Assembly (NCBI GenBank): GCA_002716825.1
Contig: PBCC01000064.1
Span: 1-45,748 of the forward strand
Length of the DNA stretch: 45,748 nt
Direction of reading: 5' to 3'
Source of the DNA: Halobacteriovorax sp.
Lineage (GTDB): Bacteria > Bdellovibrionota > Bacteriovoracia > Bacteriovoracales > Bacteriovoracaceae
Below are positions 1-8,528 of this stretch, piece after piece. The position numbers and the translations under genes were made by a program. A model generated the notes under the pieces. The model was not told the origin of the DNA. It worked only from the letters and a program-made list of their open reading frames with translations, and did no database searches. Within the stretch, counting starts at the first letter, position 1. The number at the start of each line of letters is the position of its first letter.

Positions 1-1
1 G

Positions 2-901
2 CCAACCATGGGAAGTTTGCGAGAGTTTGGTCGTGAGTTTTGGAGTGAGATGGTTGCGCGCTGTAATGCTACAATTTTATCTGAAGTTTCAAATGATCAA
101 TGCGATGCCTACCTCTTATCCGAGTCATCTCTATTCGTTTGGGATCACTCATTTTTAATGATCACTTGTGGCTCAACCATGTTGGTGAACTCAGTTCAAC
201 ACTTCTTAGGTCGCGTTCGTAGTGATGATATCGAAAGCATTATCTATCAAAGAAAAAATGAGTACGGTCCGTGGCTTCAAAAAACAAGTTTTGCCCAAGA
301 CGTCGAGCGATTACAAACCATGGTTGATGGCGTGACGACCAGATTTGGTTATCTCGATGAACATCACACTTATATGTTCCACCTCGATAAAGATTTTAGT
401 CCAAGACCTAATGATACGACGACTGAGCTTTTGATGTATCACATCCAAGGCAAGGCTGCTCAGGCATTACGCTGTACGAATCAAACAGTTCAGTCGATTC
501 GCGAGTTCATGAACCTTCATGAGTTCTTTGATGGCTTTCAAGTTGATGATTACTGCTTCAAACCCTGTGGCTACTCTTTAAATGCTATTAAAGATGATCG
601 TTACGTCACTATTCATATGACTCCACAAGAAGAAAGCTCCTATGTAAGTTTTGAGACCAACGTTAATCTTGAAAAGGATTTTCCGGGACTTGTGGATAAA
701 CTTTTAGAAACTTTCGAACCATTCTCTTTTGACGTTGTTGATTTCAACACGCAAACAACAATTGCTCCAAAAGGGAAAATGGTTCAGATTAATAAATTTC
801 AAGACAGACTCAGCTGCGGCTATGATGTGAATTTTTCTCACTTCATTGTGCCGCTCGATAGAGTTGAAAAACCTACGATCGTTAAAGGAAATGTTTTATG
901 A
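2..901 (+). CDS. S-adenosylmethionine decarboxylase, eukaryotic type (5' partial)
   Basis: Pyruvoyl-dependent enzyme that makes decarboxylated AdoMet, the aminopropyl donor for spermidine. The sequence follows the animal/plant/fungal family, not bacterial SpeD. It has the self-cleavage site LSE|SS (E39-S40, numbering from the ATG at 8), the proton-donor Cys in TCGS (C54), the Ser/His processing pair in PCGYS (S190) and TIHMTP (H203), and the SYVSFETN block. In the human enzyme the cleavage Ser is residue 68, so about 28-35 N-terminal residues, including the FEGxEK segment, are missing. The frame is open to the window edge, so the gene very probably starts upstream and the ATG at 8 is internal. 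The stop overlaps the speE start (ATGA), which fits a two-gene spermidine operon. Family assignment is strong; only the true start is unseen. Confidence 0.93.
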   Translation, partial: PTMGSLREFGREFWSEMVARCNATILSEVSNDQCDAYLLSESSLFVWDHSFLMITCGSTMLVNSVQHFLGRVRSDDIESIIYQRKNEYGPWLQKTSFAQDVERLQTMVDGVTTRFGYLDEHHTYMFHLDKDFSPRPNDTTTELLMYHIQGKAAQALRCTNQTVQSIREFMNLHEFFDGFQVDDYCFKPCGYSLNAIKDDRYVTIHMTPQEESSYVSFETNVNLEKDFPGLVDKLLETFEPFSFDVVDFNTQTTIAPKGKMVQINKFQDRLSCGYDVNFSHFIVPLDRVEKPTIVKGNVL

Positions 902-1770
902 ACTTAGGAAAAACAAAAGCGGCCATGTGGGTCGAAGAGCCAACCGGTGATTTCTTAAAAGTTGGCTTTCGCGCCGATAAGGTACTTTTTTCAGGTAAGA
1001 GCGAATTTCAAAGTGTTGATGTGATTGAAACAAGAGGCCACGGCAAGATGCTCCTCAATGACGGACTTGTCATGCTTACTGAGCGCGATGAATTTATTTA
1101 TCACGACATGATTACTCATGTTCCCATGTTCACTCACCCTAATCCTAAGAGCGTTCTCGTCATCGGTGGCGGAGACGGTGGCACGGCACGTGAAGTGCTT
1201 CGTCATAAAGGCGTTGAGTCGGTTGTCATGGTAGAAATCGATGGCATGGTGGTAGATGCTTGTAAGGAATTTATTCCACAAACGGCCAGTGACCTCTCAA
1301 ACCCTAAGTTGGAGCTGATCATTGGCGATGGCGTTGACTACGTGGCCACAACTAAAAAGAAATTTGATGTTGTGATCGTCGATTCAACTGATCCCATCGG
1401 TCCGGCCACACCACTTTTTGGTACTGAGTTTTACCAAAATATTAAAAATATCTTAAACGACGACGGCATTGTGGTTTCTCAAGCAGAGTCACCATTTTAT
1501 TTCGCAGAAACTCAGCAGTCTTTACTTGGAATTATCGGTGGATTGTTTCCTATTGCGACAATCTATAACTTTAATAATATGGGCTATCCTGGTGGATTTT
1601 GGAGTTTCACGTTTGCCTCTAAAGGTCCACACCCTACTAAAGACTTCAAAGCTGCTCGCGTTAAAGAGTCAGGCTTAGACTTTGGGTACTATAACGAAGA
1701 TATTCATCACGCCGCTTTTTGCCTTCCGTCTTTTCAAAAAAGAAACTTGGCCGAAAAAATAAAAGGCTAA
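898..1770 (+). CDS. speE: Spermidine synthase
   Basis: Transfers the aminopropyl group from decarboxylated AdoMet to putrescine. Length of 290 aa is typical. Visible signatures are the N-terminal beta domain (GKMLLNDGLVMLTERDEF, YHDMITHVP), the AdoMet-binding VLVIGGGDGGTAREVLRH, the acidic MVEIDGMVV strand end, DVVIVDSTDPIGPA with the catalytic Asp, and a C-terminal GGFWSFTFASK. The start codon overlaps the stop of the AdoMet decarboxylase gene by 4 nt, so the two are probably translationally coupled and supply consecutive steps of one pathway. The following EVE-domain gene starts 2 nt after the stop. Confidence 0.96.
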   Translation: MNLGKTKAAMWVEEPTGDFLKVGFRADKVLFSGKSEFQSVDVIETRGHGKMLLNDGLVMLTERDEFIYHDMITHVPMFTHPNPKSVLVIGGGDGGTAREVLRHKGVESVVMVEIDGMVVDACKEFIPQTASDLSNPKLELIIGDGVDYVATTKKKFDVVIVDSTDPIGPATPLFGTEFYQNIKNILNDDGIVVSQAESPFYFAETQQSLLGIIGGLFPIATIYNFNNMGYPGGFWSFTFASKGPHPTKDFKAARVKESGLDFGYYNEDIHHAAFCLPSFQKRNLAEKIKG

Positions 1771-1772
1771 GT

Positions 1773-2231
1773 ATGAAGTACTGGTTGATGAAGTCTGAGC
1801 CTGATGTCTTATCCATCGACGATCTTAAGTCGAAGAAAAAGACTGGTTGGGATGGGGTTAGAAACTATCAGGCCAGAAACTTTATGCGCGATGAGATGAA
1901 AAAGGGAGACCTTATTCTAATCTATCACAGTAGTTGTAAAGTTCCCGGTGTTTACGGAGTAGGTAAAGTCACTAAAGAGTCTATGCCCGATCCGACTCAA
2001 TTTGAAAAAAAATCTCAGTACTTTGATCCTAAGGCCACACACGATGAACCTCGCTGGTTTATGGTTGAAGTCGGATTTGTTAAAAAGTTTAAGCAAGCAG
2101 TGACACTAGAATTTATGAAGAGCGAGAAATCACTTGGTGATATGATCGTTCTTAAAAAGGGAAGTCGACTTTCGATTACCCCCGTTGAAAAGAAAGACTT
2201 TGAAAAGGTGAGTGCCTTTGGAGAAGCTTAG
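1773..2231 (+). CDS. EVE-domain protein (thymocyte nuclear protein 1-like)
   Basis: A 152-aa single-domain EVE protein, a PUA/YTH-like fold thought to bind modified bases in DNA or RNA. It begins MKYWLMKSEPDVLSIDDL and continues with WDGVRNYQARNFMRD, GDLILIYHSSC, GVYGVGKV and a PRWFMVEVGF strand, all hallmarks of the family. The ATG at 1773 is preferred over an in-frame upstream start at 1719 because the protein then begins exactly at the family N-terminus and the longer form would overlap speE. It is probably cotranscribed with speE and overlaps the next gene by 20 nt. The cellular target is unknown. Confidence 0.88.
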   Translation: MKYWLMKSEPDVLSIDDLKSKKKTGWDGVRNYQARNFMRDEMKKGDLILIYHSSCKVPGVYGVGKVTKESMPDPTQFEKKSQYFDPKATHDEPRWFMVEVGFVKKFKQAVTLEFMKSEKSLGDMIVLKKGSRLSITPVEKKDFEKVSAFGEA

Positions 2232-2700
2232 CCCACTCGCAAGGCGTGCGCATCTGATTGAGGCCATGAAAACGGATGCCGCTAAAGGCCTTCATTGTGG
2301 TTCTTGCTCCGGTACGTGCTGCACGTTCACTTCTAATTCGATGCAAATTGATTCTGAACAAGCTCTCGATATGAAGAATTGGCTTTTGCAGCAAGATCGT
2401 TGGAACGATGAAACTTTTAAATCCCTTGAAGACTGTGTTGAAGAGTTTCGCTTAGATATAGAAATTTCCCATATCAAAATTCGAAGAACCTATACTTGCC
2501 CATTTTTTAAGCGATCAAGTCTTGGCTGTACCATCGCCCCAGAAGTTAAGCCTTATGGTTGTTTGGCGTTTAACCCCAAAGAGTCGGGTGTAACTAACGG
2601 TGGCAATTGTAGATCAAATTTGGATTTACTCGAAGCTGTTCCGGCAGCTAAAGACGTCACAAAATACCCAATTCCTGTCGCACTCTTAATGCTTCGCTAG
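2212..2700 (+). CDS. YkgJ-type cysteine-cluster protein
   Basis: A 162-aa protein of the zinc/iron-chelating CxxCxxxCC family. The cluster reads CGSCSGTCC near residues 28-36, and further Cys occur in TYTCPFF, LGCTIAPE, YGCLAFNP and GGNCRSN, giving the set of Cys expected to bind a metal or Fe-S centre. The biochemical role of the family is not established. It overlaps the end of the EVE-domain gene by 20 nt, and its own 3' end overlaps the convergent dmeF-like gene by 15 nt. Confidence 0.8.
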   Translation: MPLEKLSPLARRAHLIEAMKTDAAKGLHCGSCSGTCCTFTSNSMQIDSEQALDMKNWLLQQDRWNDETFKSLEDCVEEFRLDIEISHIKIRRTYTCPFFKRSSLGCTIAPEVKPYGCLAFNPKESGVTNGGNCRSNLDLLEAVPAAKDVTKYPIPVALLMLR

Positions 2701-3603
2701 CCGCTCTTCAACTACCACATGGGCACCTGGAATTTTTTGATTAATGATTGTTTTGTAATGCTCGCTACCAAGCGCTGTCTCATTGGTAATGATGAGTTGA
2801 ACGGACACACCACTTGGACCAATTCTCCAAATATGCAGATCGATGACATTTGCGCGATCGGCTTCAAGAGCATTTTTTAAATCATCTGAGTTAATTTCTT
2901 TGGCATGACCATCAAGTAGTTCCCAAGAAGTTTCCTTCAGGAGTTTATAGGCCCACTTTAAAATTAATAGAGAGCCAACTATACCCATCAGTGGATCGAG
3001 CCAAATATAACCCTGATACTTCCCGACGATCAAAGCAATGATGGCGGCGACTGAAGTTAGTGCATCGGCAATTACATGAATGAGTGCGCCCTGGTGATTA
3101 TGATCGTGACCATGATGATGGTGGTCGTGCTCATGATCGTGATCATCATGCTCATGACTATGTCCTAGTAGAAGAGCACTGGCGATATTAACGACCAGGC
3201 CAATAACGGCTACCCAAAGGGCTTCATCAAAACTAATCGCGATGGGTTTTGCAAATCGTTCAATCGATTCATAGGCCATAAAAATTGCCACAAGACCGAG
3301 TCCAATGGCGCTAGTATAGCCACCAAGGGGCATGAGTTTACCCGTTCCAAAACTCAGATGCTGTTGTATTTTTTTTGATCTGGCGAGTTTGTAGATGACC
3401 AGAGTTAGAGTCAGGGCGGCGGCGTGAGACGCCATATGCCAGCCATCGGCTAAAAGCGCCATGGAGCCAGTGATATAACCGGCCACAATTTCAACCACCA
3501 TGGTAATCGCGGTTAAAATAACCACCCAAAAAGTACGTTTTTCATTACTTCTGATTTTGGCGTTATCGTGCTGTAAGTGGTCGGATTGATTGCAATGTTC
3601 CAT
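2686..3603 (-). CDS. dmeF: Cation diffusion facilitator, DmeF-like
   Basis: Inner-membrane metal/proton antiporter (Co, Ni or Zn efflux). The N-terminus (SNEKRTFWVV) and LLADGWHMASHAAALTL carry the HxxxH/Dxx(x) metal site of transmembrane helix 2. A long His/Asp-rich cytosolic loop (about residues 160-185, many HxHDH units) is followed by IHVIADALTSVAAI, the second metal site, and a C-terminal domain. This arrangement, with DGWHM rather than DSxHM, is that of the DmeF subgroup. The ATG at 3603 gives the normal family N-terminus. A TTG nine codons upstream (3628-3630) has an AAGGG at poor distance and is a possible alternative start. Metal specificity cannot be read from sequence. Confidence 0.88.
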   Translation of the reverse strand: MEHCNQSDHLQHDNAKIRSNEKRTFWVVILTAITMVVEIVAGYITGSMALLADGWHMASHAAALTLTLVIYKLARSKKIQQHLSFGTGKLMPLGGYTSAIGLGLVAIFMAYESIERFAKPIAISFDEALWVAVIGLVVNIASALLLGHSHEHDDHDHEHDHHHHGHDHNHQGALIHVIADALTSVAAIIALIVGKYQGYIWLDPLMGIVGSLLILKWAYKLLKETSWELLDGHAKEINSDDLKNALEADRANVIDLHIWRIGPSGVSVQLIITNETALGSEHYKTIINQKIPGAHVVVEERLAKH

Positions 3604-3644
3604 CTGAGTATTATGGCCTAAGACAGACAACTGCGCTACGGCCC

Positions 3645-3672
3645 TTGTTGAGTGTATTTCAAGGTGTAATAT
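3645..3672 (+). promoter_or_regulatory. Putative sigma-70 promoter for msrB-msrA
   Basis: TTGTTG (3645-3650), 16-nt spacer, TAATAT (3667-3672), followed 37 nt later by the msrB ATG. It lies in the gap divergent to dmeF. Consensus match is good but not exact. Confidence 0.4.
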
Positions 3673-3709
3673 AAAGACGTTTTAAGACACTCACCAATAG
3701 AGGTCTAAT

Positions 3710-4213
3710 ATGAAAATAGTTTATTTACTCTTAATTTTAGCGACGAGTACTTCCTATGGCTGGGAGGCCAAAAAGATGGATAAAAAGCAAATTGTCGAGA
3801 AACTCACTCCAATGCAGTACAAAGTCACACAGGAAGACGGCACAGAGCGTCCTTTTGATAATGAGTACTGGGATAATAAGCGTGAAGGAATTTACGTTGA
3901 TATCGTCTCAGGTGAGCCGCTGTTTAGCTCAATCGATAAGTACAAATCTGGTACAGGCTGGCCCAGCTTTACTAAGCCGATTAAAGAAGATGCGCTTGTG
4001 ACTAAGACAGATCGTAAGTTTTTTATGAAGAGAACTGAGGTTAGAAGTAAACTGGCTGATTCTCATCTTGGTCATGTTTTCGAAGATGGCCCAGCACCAA
4101 CTGGACTTCGCTATTGTATGAACTCAGCCTCAATGCGTTTTATTCCTAAAGAAGAATTAGAAAAAGAAGGTTATGGCGAGTTCGCATCATTATTTGAGGC
4201 GGATAAGAAATGA
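3710..4213 (+). CDS. msrB: Exported peptide-methionine (R)-S-oxide reductase MsrB
   Basis: Reduces the R-epimer of methionine sulfoxide in proteins. A hydrophobic N-terminus (residues 1-18, [12 protein letters not shown]) looks like a signal peptide, so it probably acts in the periplasm. The catalytic domain has [18 protein letters not shown] and the active-site Cys in [11 protein letters not shown] (C136). There are no CxxC pairs, so it is of the zinc-free type. The usual resolving-Cys position in SGCGWPSF is Thr (T82), so recycling must use another Cys or a direct reductant. The stop overlaps the msrA start by ATGA. Confidence 0.93.
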   Translation: MKIVYLLLILATSTSYGWEAKKMDKKQIVEKLTPMQYKVTQEDGTERPFDNEYWDNKREGIYVDIVSGEPLFSSIDKYKSGTGWPSFTKPIKEDALVTKTDRKFFMKRTEVRSKLADSHLGHVFEDGPAPTGLRYCMNSASMRFIPKEELEKEGYGEFASLFEADKK

Positions 4214-4704
4214 GCTTTATTTCACTCGGTGCCGGCTGTTTTTGGGGCGTGCAAAATATTCTTTCTAAACTTCCTGGAGTCATCTCGACCGAGGTTGGTT
4301 ATATGGGCGGACATATTGATCGGCCTACGTACGAGCAAATCTGTCGTGGAGATACGGGACACGCCGAAATTGTAAGAGTTGAGTATGACCCCGAGCAAGC
4401 CAAGCTCGAGACCCTTCTAGATTTTTTCTGGCGTCTACACGATCCAACAACGCTCAATCAGCAGGGCTACGATATCGGACATCAGTACCGCTCAGTCATT
4501 TTTTGTCACGATGAAGCTCAAATTGAAGTCGCAAAAAAATCAAAGGCTAGCTTTGATGAATCAAAAGTCTTTGGTAAAAATGCAGTGACTGAAATTTTAA
4601 TGGCCTCTACTTTTTGGAAAGGAGAGGACTACCATCAAAATTATTACGATAAAAAGTATGGCGGCAGAGCTGGACCCGTCTGTCACGTTTTAAGAGATCG
4701 CTAG
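4210..4704 (+). CDS. msrA: Peptide-methionine (S)-S-oxide reductase MsrA
   Basis: Reduces the S-epimer of methionine sulfoxide. The N-terminal GAGCFWG motif (catalytic C10), [52 protein letters not shown] and EDYHQNYY are all present, and 164 aa is normal for a single-domain MsrA. It has no signal peptide, unlike its coupled partner MsrB, so the pair may act in different compartments. The last 4 nt overlap the convergent EEP-family gene. Confidence 0.95.
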   Translation: MSFISLGAGCFWGVQNILSKLPGVISTEVGYMGGHIDRPTYEQICRGDTGHAEIVRVEYDPEQAKLETLLDFFWRLHDPTTLNQQGYDIGHQYRSVIFCHDEAQIEVAKKSKASFDESKVFGKNAVTEILMASTFWKGEDYHQNYYDKKYGGRAGPVCHVLRDR

Positions 4705-5540
4705 TCGCGGATAACTGAAAGAATGGCGCTCAGAGGTTTGTGATCACTGCCCAAAGCCTCGACTAAAACCTTTCCATTTCTAGCTTTTAAGCCGCGAACG
4801 AAAATATAATCGAGTGCACGACCAAAGACGTGCATACGATCTTGTGGGTTTGCTAGTTCTATTGGCTTAAAGCCTGAACGCTCCATGGCGCGCATAACGA
4901 AAGCTTCTTTCTTCTTGGACCAAGTGTTGAAGTCTCCTGCAAATAAAACAGGACCATCGTGCTCAGCGGCCTGTCTTAAAGCGGGGATAATTTGTGCCGC
5001 CATTTTTTTCCACGAAACACTATTGAGCTCATGGATATTAATCACCATAAGTTCTTTATCCATGCCACGAAGCGGGTACTTTGTGACAAGAGTCATCTTA
5101 GGTGAAAAACCAATCAGTTCTCTTCCATCGCTTCGCAAGTAATCTGTCTGGCTTGGGATCGCTGTTGCGCCAGTGACAACACCTGTGGCATGGCCAGAAG
5201 TTTTGTAAACAAAGGATGTAGCAAAAAGAAATTGATGTCTGGTGCTGGCATCTAGTTCATCTCGCATATCATTATTAAGAATGCCTTCTTGAAGTAAAAT
5301 CAGGTCGCGACCATAGGCAAAGCGTTGAAGATCGATTCTCCAAGACAGCAGTCCACCTTTATAAATATTCCATACCAAAACATCTATTCGATCTGGATTT
5401 AGAGCGCGTTGCAGCTTCTCGACTCGCCCAAGGCTACTAAGAGTTTGGTTTTCATTTGGAATCTCAAACCAAAAAGCATTGGCAGAGAAACTGAATGCCA
5501 TGATGACAAGCAGCAAAATTTTGCATGTGACTTTGGACAA
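4701..5540 (-). CDS. Exported endonuclease/exonuclease/phosphatase-family protein
   Basis: A 279-aa metal-dependent phosphoesterase of the EEP fold (DNase I / sphingomyelinase superfamily). A signal peptide is clear (residues 1-22, ending SANA). Core motifs are VLVWNIYKGG, ILLQEG (metal-binding Glu), INIHELNS, FAGDFNTW (Asp/Asn), ALDYIFVRG and the C-terminal GSDHKPL (catalytic Asp-His). The start is a TTG with AAGGA placed 7 nt upstream; no suitable ATG exists before the signal peptide. Substrate (nucleic acid, phospholipid or other phosphodiester) is not resolvable. Confidence 0.85.
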   Translation of the reverse strand: MSKVTCKILLLVIMAFSFSANAFWFEIPNENQTLSSLGRVEKLQRALNPDRIDVLVWNIYKGGLLSWRIDLQRFAYGRDLILLQEGILNNDMRDELDASTRHQFLFATSFVYKTSGHATGVVTGATAIPSQTDYLRSDGRELIGFSPKMTLVTKYPLRGMDKELMVINIHELNSVSWKKMAAQIIPALRQAAEHDGPVLFAGDFNTWSKKKEAFVMRAMERSGFKPIELANPQDRMHVFGRALDYIFVRGLKARNGKVLVEALGSDHKPLSAILSVIRD

Positions 5541-5655
5541 GTTAAAATCCTTTTTAAATATCCGTACTCGATTTGCTATGCTTCTATTGTTTCGAGCTAG
5601 TGACGGAAAATCAATGACTTTCGTATGAAAGATAGAACTTTAACGGAATCCTAAC

Positions 5656-6309
5656 GTGAACAAAAAAGATAGAGCGACTTATATTGCAAAAAGATTGGAG
5701 GAACTTTTTCCTGAAACTCCAATCCCACTCGATCATACAAACTCTTTTACACTTTTGATCGCAGTTTTATTATCTGCTCAGTGTACTGATGAGCGAGTAA
5801 ATAAAGTGACGCCCGCTCTGTTTAAAAAAGCTGATAACCCAAAGAAAATGATCAAGCTTTCTATTGCTGAAATTGAAGCCATCGTAAAGCCTTGTGGTCT
5901 TGCCCCAAGAAAGGCTAAAGCCATTTGGGAATTATCAAAAATATTAATTGAAGAACATGGAGCTGAGGTTCCGGCCGATATGGAAGCGCTTGAGCGTTTA
6001 CCTGGCGTTGGACATAAGACAGCATCGGTTGTCATGGCACAATCCTTTGGCGTGCCTGCCTTTCCAGTGGATACCCACATCCACCGTTTGGCCCAGCAGT
6101 GGCAACTAACGGATGGTAAGAATGTTGTTCAAACTGAAAAAGATCTCAAGCGACTTTTTCCTGAAGAACTTTGGAATAAACTACATCTGCAAATCATTTT
6201 CTATGGCAGAGAGTTTTGCCCTGCCAGAGGGTGCGACGGCCTTTCTTGTGAAATGTGCCAAACTTGTTTTCCAACCAGAAAAAAAACTAGAAGTTATAAA
6301 AAGGCTTAA
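5656..6309 (+). CDS. nth: Endonuclease III (DNA glycosylase/AP lyase)
   Basis: Removes oxidised pyrimidines and nicks abasic DNA. It has the LLSAQCTDERVN substrate helix, the helix-hairpin-helix LPGVGHKTASVV with catalytic Lys (K121) and VDTHIHRLAQQ with catalytic Asp (D139). The C-terminal Cys loop is C188-x4-C-x4-C-x2-C-x2-C204. The canonical 4Fe-4S spacing is C-x6-C-x2-C-x5-C, so the first, third and last Cys coincide in register but the second is displaced. The start is GTG. It is the first gene of a short + strand run with the esterase and DUF2797 genes. Confidence 0.94.
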   Translation: MNKKDRATYIAKRLEELFPETPIPLDHTNSFTLLIAVLLSAQCTDERVNKVTPALFKKADNPKKMIKLSIAEIEAIVKPCGLAPRKAKAIWELSKILIEEHGAEVPADMEALERLPGVGHKTASVVMAQSFGVPAFPVDTHIHRLAQQWQLTDGKNVVQTEKDLKRLFPEELWNKLHLQIIFYGREFCPARGCDGLSCEMCQTCFPTRKKTRSYKKA

Positions 6310-6311
6310 AT

Positions 6312-6998
6312 ATGTCAAAGTTAGCAGAGCTTGATTTTATTTTCCGTGGCAATTCAGAAGCTCATAATGCCTTTATCGTCATGCACGGCTACGGCGCTGA
6401 TATGAATGATCTCGCTCCTATTGGTCAGTGGTTATCTCAATCAGTTGATGCCGCCTTTTACTTTTTACAAGCGCCAAATCAAGTTGCACTTGGCCCCTAC
6501 ATGTCAGGGCGAGCCTGGTTTCCCATCGATATGATGAAATTGCAGATGGCGACGAATCAGGGAGATTTTGCAGCCTTGTTTGAGCGCGATCTTCCACCAG
6601 GCATTGATGAGTCAGCAGCGAAAGTTGTAGCAGCGCTTGAGCAGTTAAAGAGTCGTCATCAAAAAATCCACCTCGCAGGATTTTCTCAAGGCTCTATGTT
6701 GGCAGCAAAGGTTGCTCTCGAGAATCAACCAAGCATCTCCAGCCTTAGTATGCTCTCTGGTGTCTTAGTATCTAAAAGTTTGTGGCAGGAAAAAGCTGGT
6801 GACTCCATCAATTTTCCAACCTTCCAAAGTCATGGGACCCAGGACCCGGTACTGCCAGTTAGCGAGGGGAGAAAACTTAAAGAGTTTTTAAACTCTATTA
6901 ATGCGAATCATAAGTATGTCGAGTTTAGTGGGGGCCATGAAATTCCCATGCCAGTACTTACAGAATGGTTGGGCTTCATTAAGGAGAATTGTCTATGA
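6312..6998 (+). CDS. Alpha/beta hydrolase, phospholipase/carboxylesterase family
   Basis: A 228-aa cytosolic serine esterase related to bacterial carboxylesterases and acyl-protein thioesterases. The oxyanion HGYGAD, nucleophile elbow GFSQGS (S125), acid in HGTQDPVLP (D178) and GGHEIP (H209) give a complete triad. There is no signal peptide. It starts 2 nt after nth and its 3' end overlaps the DUF2797 gene by 4 nt. Physiological substrate unknown. Confidence 0.88.
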   Translation: MSKLAELDFIFRGNSEAHNAFIVMHGYGADMNDLAPIGQWLSQSVDAAFYFLQAPNQVALGPYMSGRAWFPIDMMKLQMATNQGDFAALFERDLPPGIDESAAKVVAALEQLKSRHQKIHLAGFSQGSMLAAKVALENQPSISSLSMLSGVLVSKSLWQEKAGDSINFPTFQSHGTQDPVLPVSEGRKLKEFLNSINANHKYVEFSGGHEIPMPVLTEWLGFIKENCL

Positions 6999-7798
6999 AT
7001 ATTTCTGGCAACCTTATGAAGATGAAAACAAAGCTTGAAGATCCGGTCGAATATTCATTACCGCTTGGCGATGAGTTGATTGGGATGAATCAATTTTTGG
7101 GCAAAAAAATATCCTTAAAGTTTGATGGGCAAATTAATTGTATCGCTACTGGTGAAAAAATTAAAAAATCCTATAACCAAGGTTACTCTTATAAAGCCTT
7201 TCAGACCCTAGCGGAATGCGATATCTGCATCGTTAAACCTGAACTTTGTCATTATGCTAAAGGAACGTGTCGCGATCCCAAATGGGGCGAAAAGCACTGC
7301 TTTCAACCCCATATTGTTTATCTCGCCCTTTCAAGTAACGTTAAAGTAGGCATTACGAGAAAACGCCAAGTGCCAACTCGATGGATTGATCAAGGTGCGA
7401 CTCAGGCACTGGCCATTTTAGAAGTTAAAGACCGTAAAACGGCCGGGCTTATAGAGGTCGAGATCGCTAAAGATTTCTCCGATCGCACAGATTGGCGCAA
7501 GATGCTTAAAGGGGAGTTAGATGAAGGCGACTTTGACCTTCCATTTCTTCGCGATCAAGTCTTTGAAACTTTTGGCGATGTCATCGATGACTTTAGTGCA
7601 GATGATCTCGAATCAGACATTGTGTCGATTAATTATCCTATTCTTGAGTCACCCAAAAAAGTCAGCTCACTATCGTTTGATAAAAAGCGTCTGATTGAAG
7701 GAACACTTCAAGGGATAAAGGGTCAGTATTTAATCTTGGATACGGGAGTACTCAATATGCGAAAGCATCAAGGGTATTTCATTGAATTGAGTGTCTAA
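6995..7798 (+). CDS. DUF2797 family protein
   Basis: A 267-aa protein recognised by its Cys-rich N-terminal half (ECDICIVKPELCHY, GTCRDPKWGEKHCFQPHIVYLALSS) followed by VKVGITRKRQVPTRWIDQGA, an arrangement typical of DUF2797. Four or more Cys/His could bind zinc, and the region after it resembles a GIY-YIG-like core (inference). Function is unknown. The ATG at 6995 is chosen because AAGGAG at 6981-6986 is correctly spaced; a TTG two codons earlier is also open. Confidence 0.75.
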   Translation: MNISGNLMKMKTKLEDPVEYSLPLGDELIGMNQFLGKKISLKFDGQINCIATGEKIKKSYNQGYSYKAFQTLAECDICIVKPELCHYAKGTCRDPKWGEKHCFQPHIVYLALSSNVKVGITRKRQVPTRWIDQGATQALAILEVKDRKTAGLIEVEIAKDFSDRTDWRKMLKGELDEGDFDLPFLRDQVFETFGDVIDDFSADDLESDIVSINYPILESPKKVSSLSFDKKRLIEGTLQGIKGQYLILDTGVLNMRKHQGYFIELSV

Positions 7799-8013
7799 GG
7801 CTCGTCTACTCCGCCAGGATGAAAGGGATGACATTTAAGAATACGCTTGAAAGTCAGCCAAAATGCTTTTGTTGGCGAGTATTTGGAAAAAGCTTGAGTG
7901 GCATAACTGGAACAAGTGGGATGAAAACGACACTGCACTCCAAGTGAGCCAAATAACGGCGATAAAGTAAGTTGATATAGCCTAATCAGGCCAAGACAAA
8001 GCTTTTTAAACAT
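7795..8013 (-). CDS. yidD: Membrane protein insertion efficiency factor YidD
   Basis: A 72-aa amphipathic protein with the invariant YidD core: LIRLYQLTLSP, CRFHPTCSSYA, AFWLTFKRILKCHPFHPGG. It aids YidC-dependent membrane insertion. In many bacteria it lies in the rpmH-rnpA-yidD-yidC cluster; here it is alone, convergent with the DUF2797 gene (4-nt overlap) and divergent from the flavin reductase gene with only 14 nt between start codons. Confidence 0.93.
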   Translation of the reverse strand: MFKKLCLGLIRLYQLTLSPLFGSLGVQCRFHPTCSSYATQAFSKYSPTKAFWLTFKRILKCHPFHPGGVDEP

Positions 8014-8027
8014 GTCATGATTCTAGC

Positions 8028-8528
8028 ATGAAAAAAATATTAATACTCAGTGCTACTTCTAGATCAAACCTTAAGCTTGCCAAAGAGATTGCGGCATTGG
8101 CACCAACAGGTGTCGAAGTTGAAATCCAAGTTCTTGAGGACATTGATTTACCGTTATACTCACCAAAAGTTGAAGCTGATGGAGTTCCAGCGGCGGCACT
8201 TGCGTTATCCCAATCGCTTCAATCGGTTGGAGCCTTTATATTAGTTGCTCCCGAATATAATGGTTCAATCCCACCTGTTGTGAATAATGCCATTGCTTGG
8301 ATCTCTCGTTGTTCTAAAGAGTGGCGCGCTAGTTTTAGTGATAAGTTTGCAGCAGTGGCGACAATGAGTGGTGGTGGGGGACATAAAGTTGTTCAGGCCA
8401 TGCGCACTCAGCTTGAGCATCTTGGAACAACAGTTCATTCCCACGGCCTGGTTTGTACTTCTCAAAAAGGACTCAATCCAGACTCTGCAAAGAAAATAAT
8501 GAGCGACCTCACTAAGTGGATCAGTTAG
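8028..8528 (+). CDS. NADPH-dependent FMN reductase-like flavoprotein
   Basis: A 166-aa flavodoxin-like protein. It has a phosphate-binding loop (LILSATSRSNLKLAKEI), the family signature APEYNGSIPPVVNNAIAWIS, and MSGGGGHKVVQAMRTQL near the C-terminus. It is expected to bind FMN and reduce quinones, azo dyes or chromate-like acceptors, as in the ChrR/YieF/AzoR-like families; the natural substrate is unknown. The 3' end overlaps the DCC-family gene by 13 nt, suggesting a redox pair in one transcript. Confidence 0.86.
   Translation: MKKILILSATSRSNLKLAKEIAALAPTGVEVEIQVLEDIDLPLYSPKVEADGVPAAALALSQSLQSVGAFILVAPEYNGSIPPVVNNAIAWISRCSKEWRASFSDKFAAVATMSGGGGHKVVQAMRTQLEHLGTTVHSHGLVCTSQKGLNPDSAKKIMSDLTKWIS

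Noticed and set aside
3090-3170. Repetitive CATGATGATGGTGGTCGTG-like tract
   Set aside because: Not a CRISPR or DNA repeat: it encodes the His/Asp-rich metal loop of the DmeF-like transporter.
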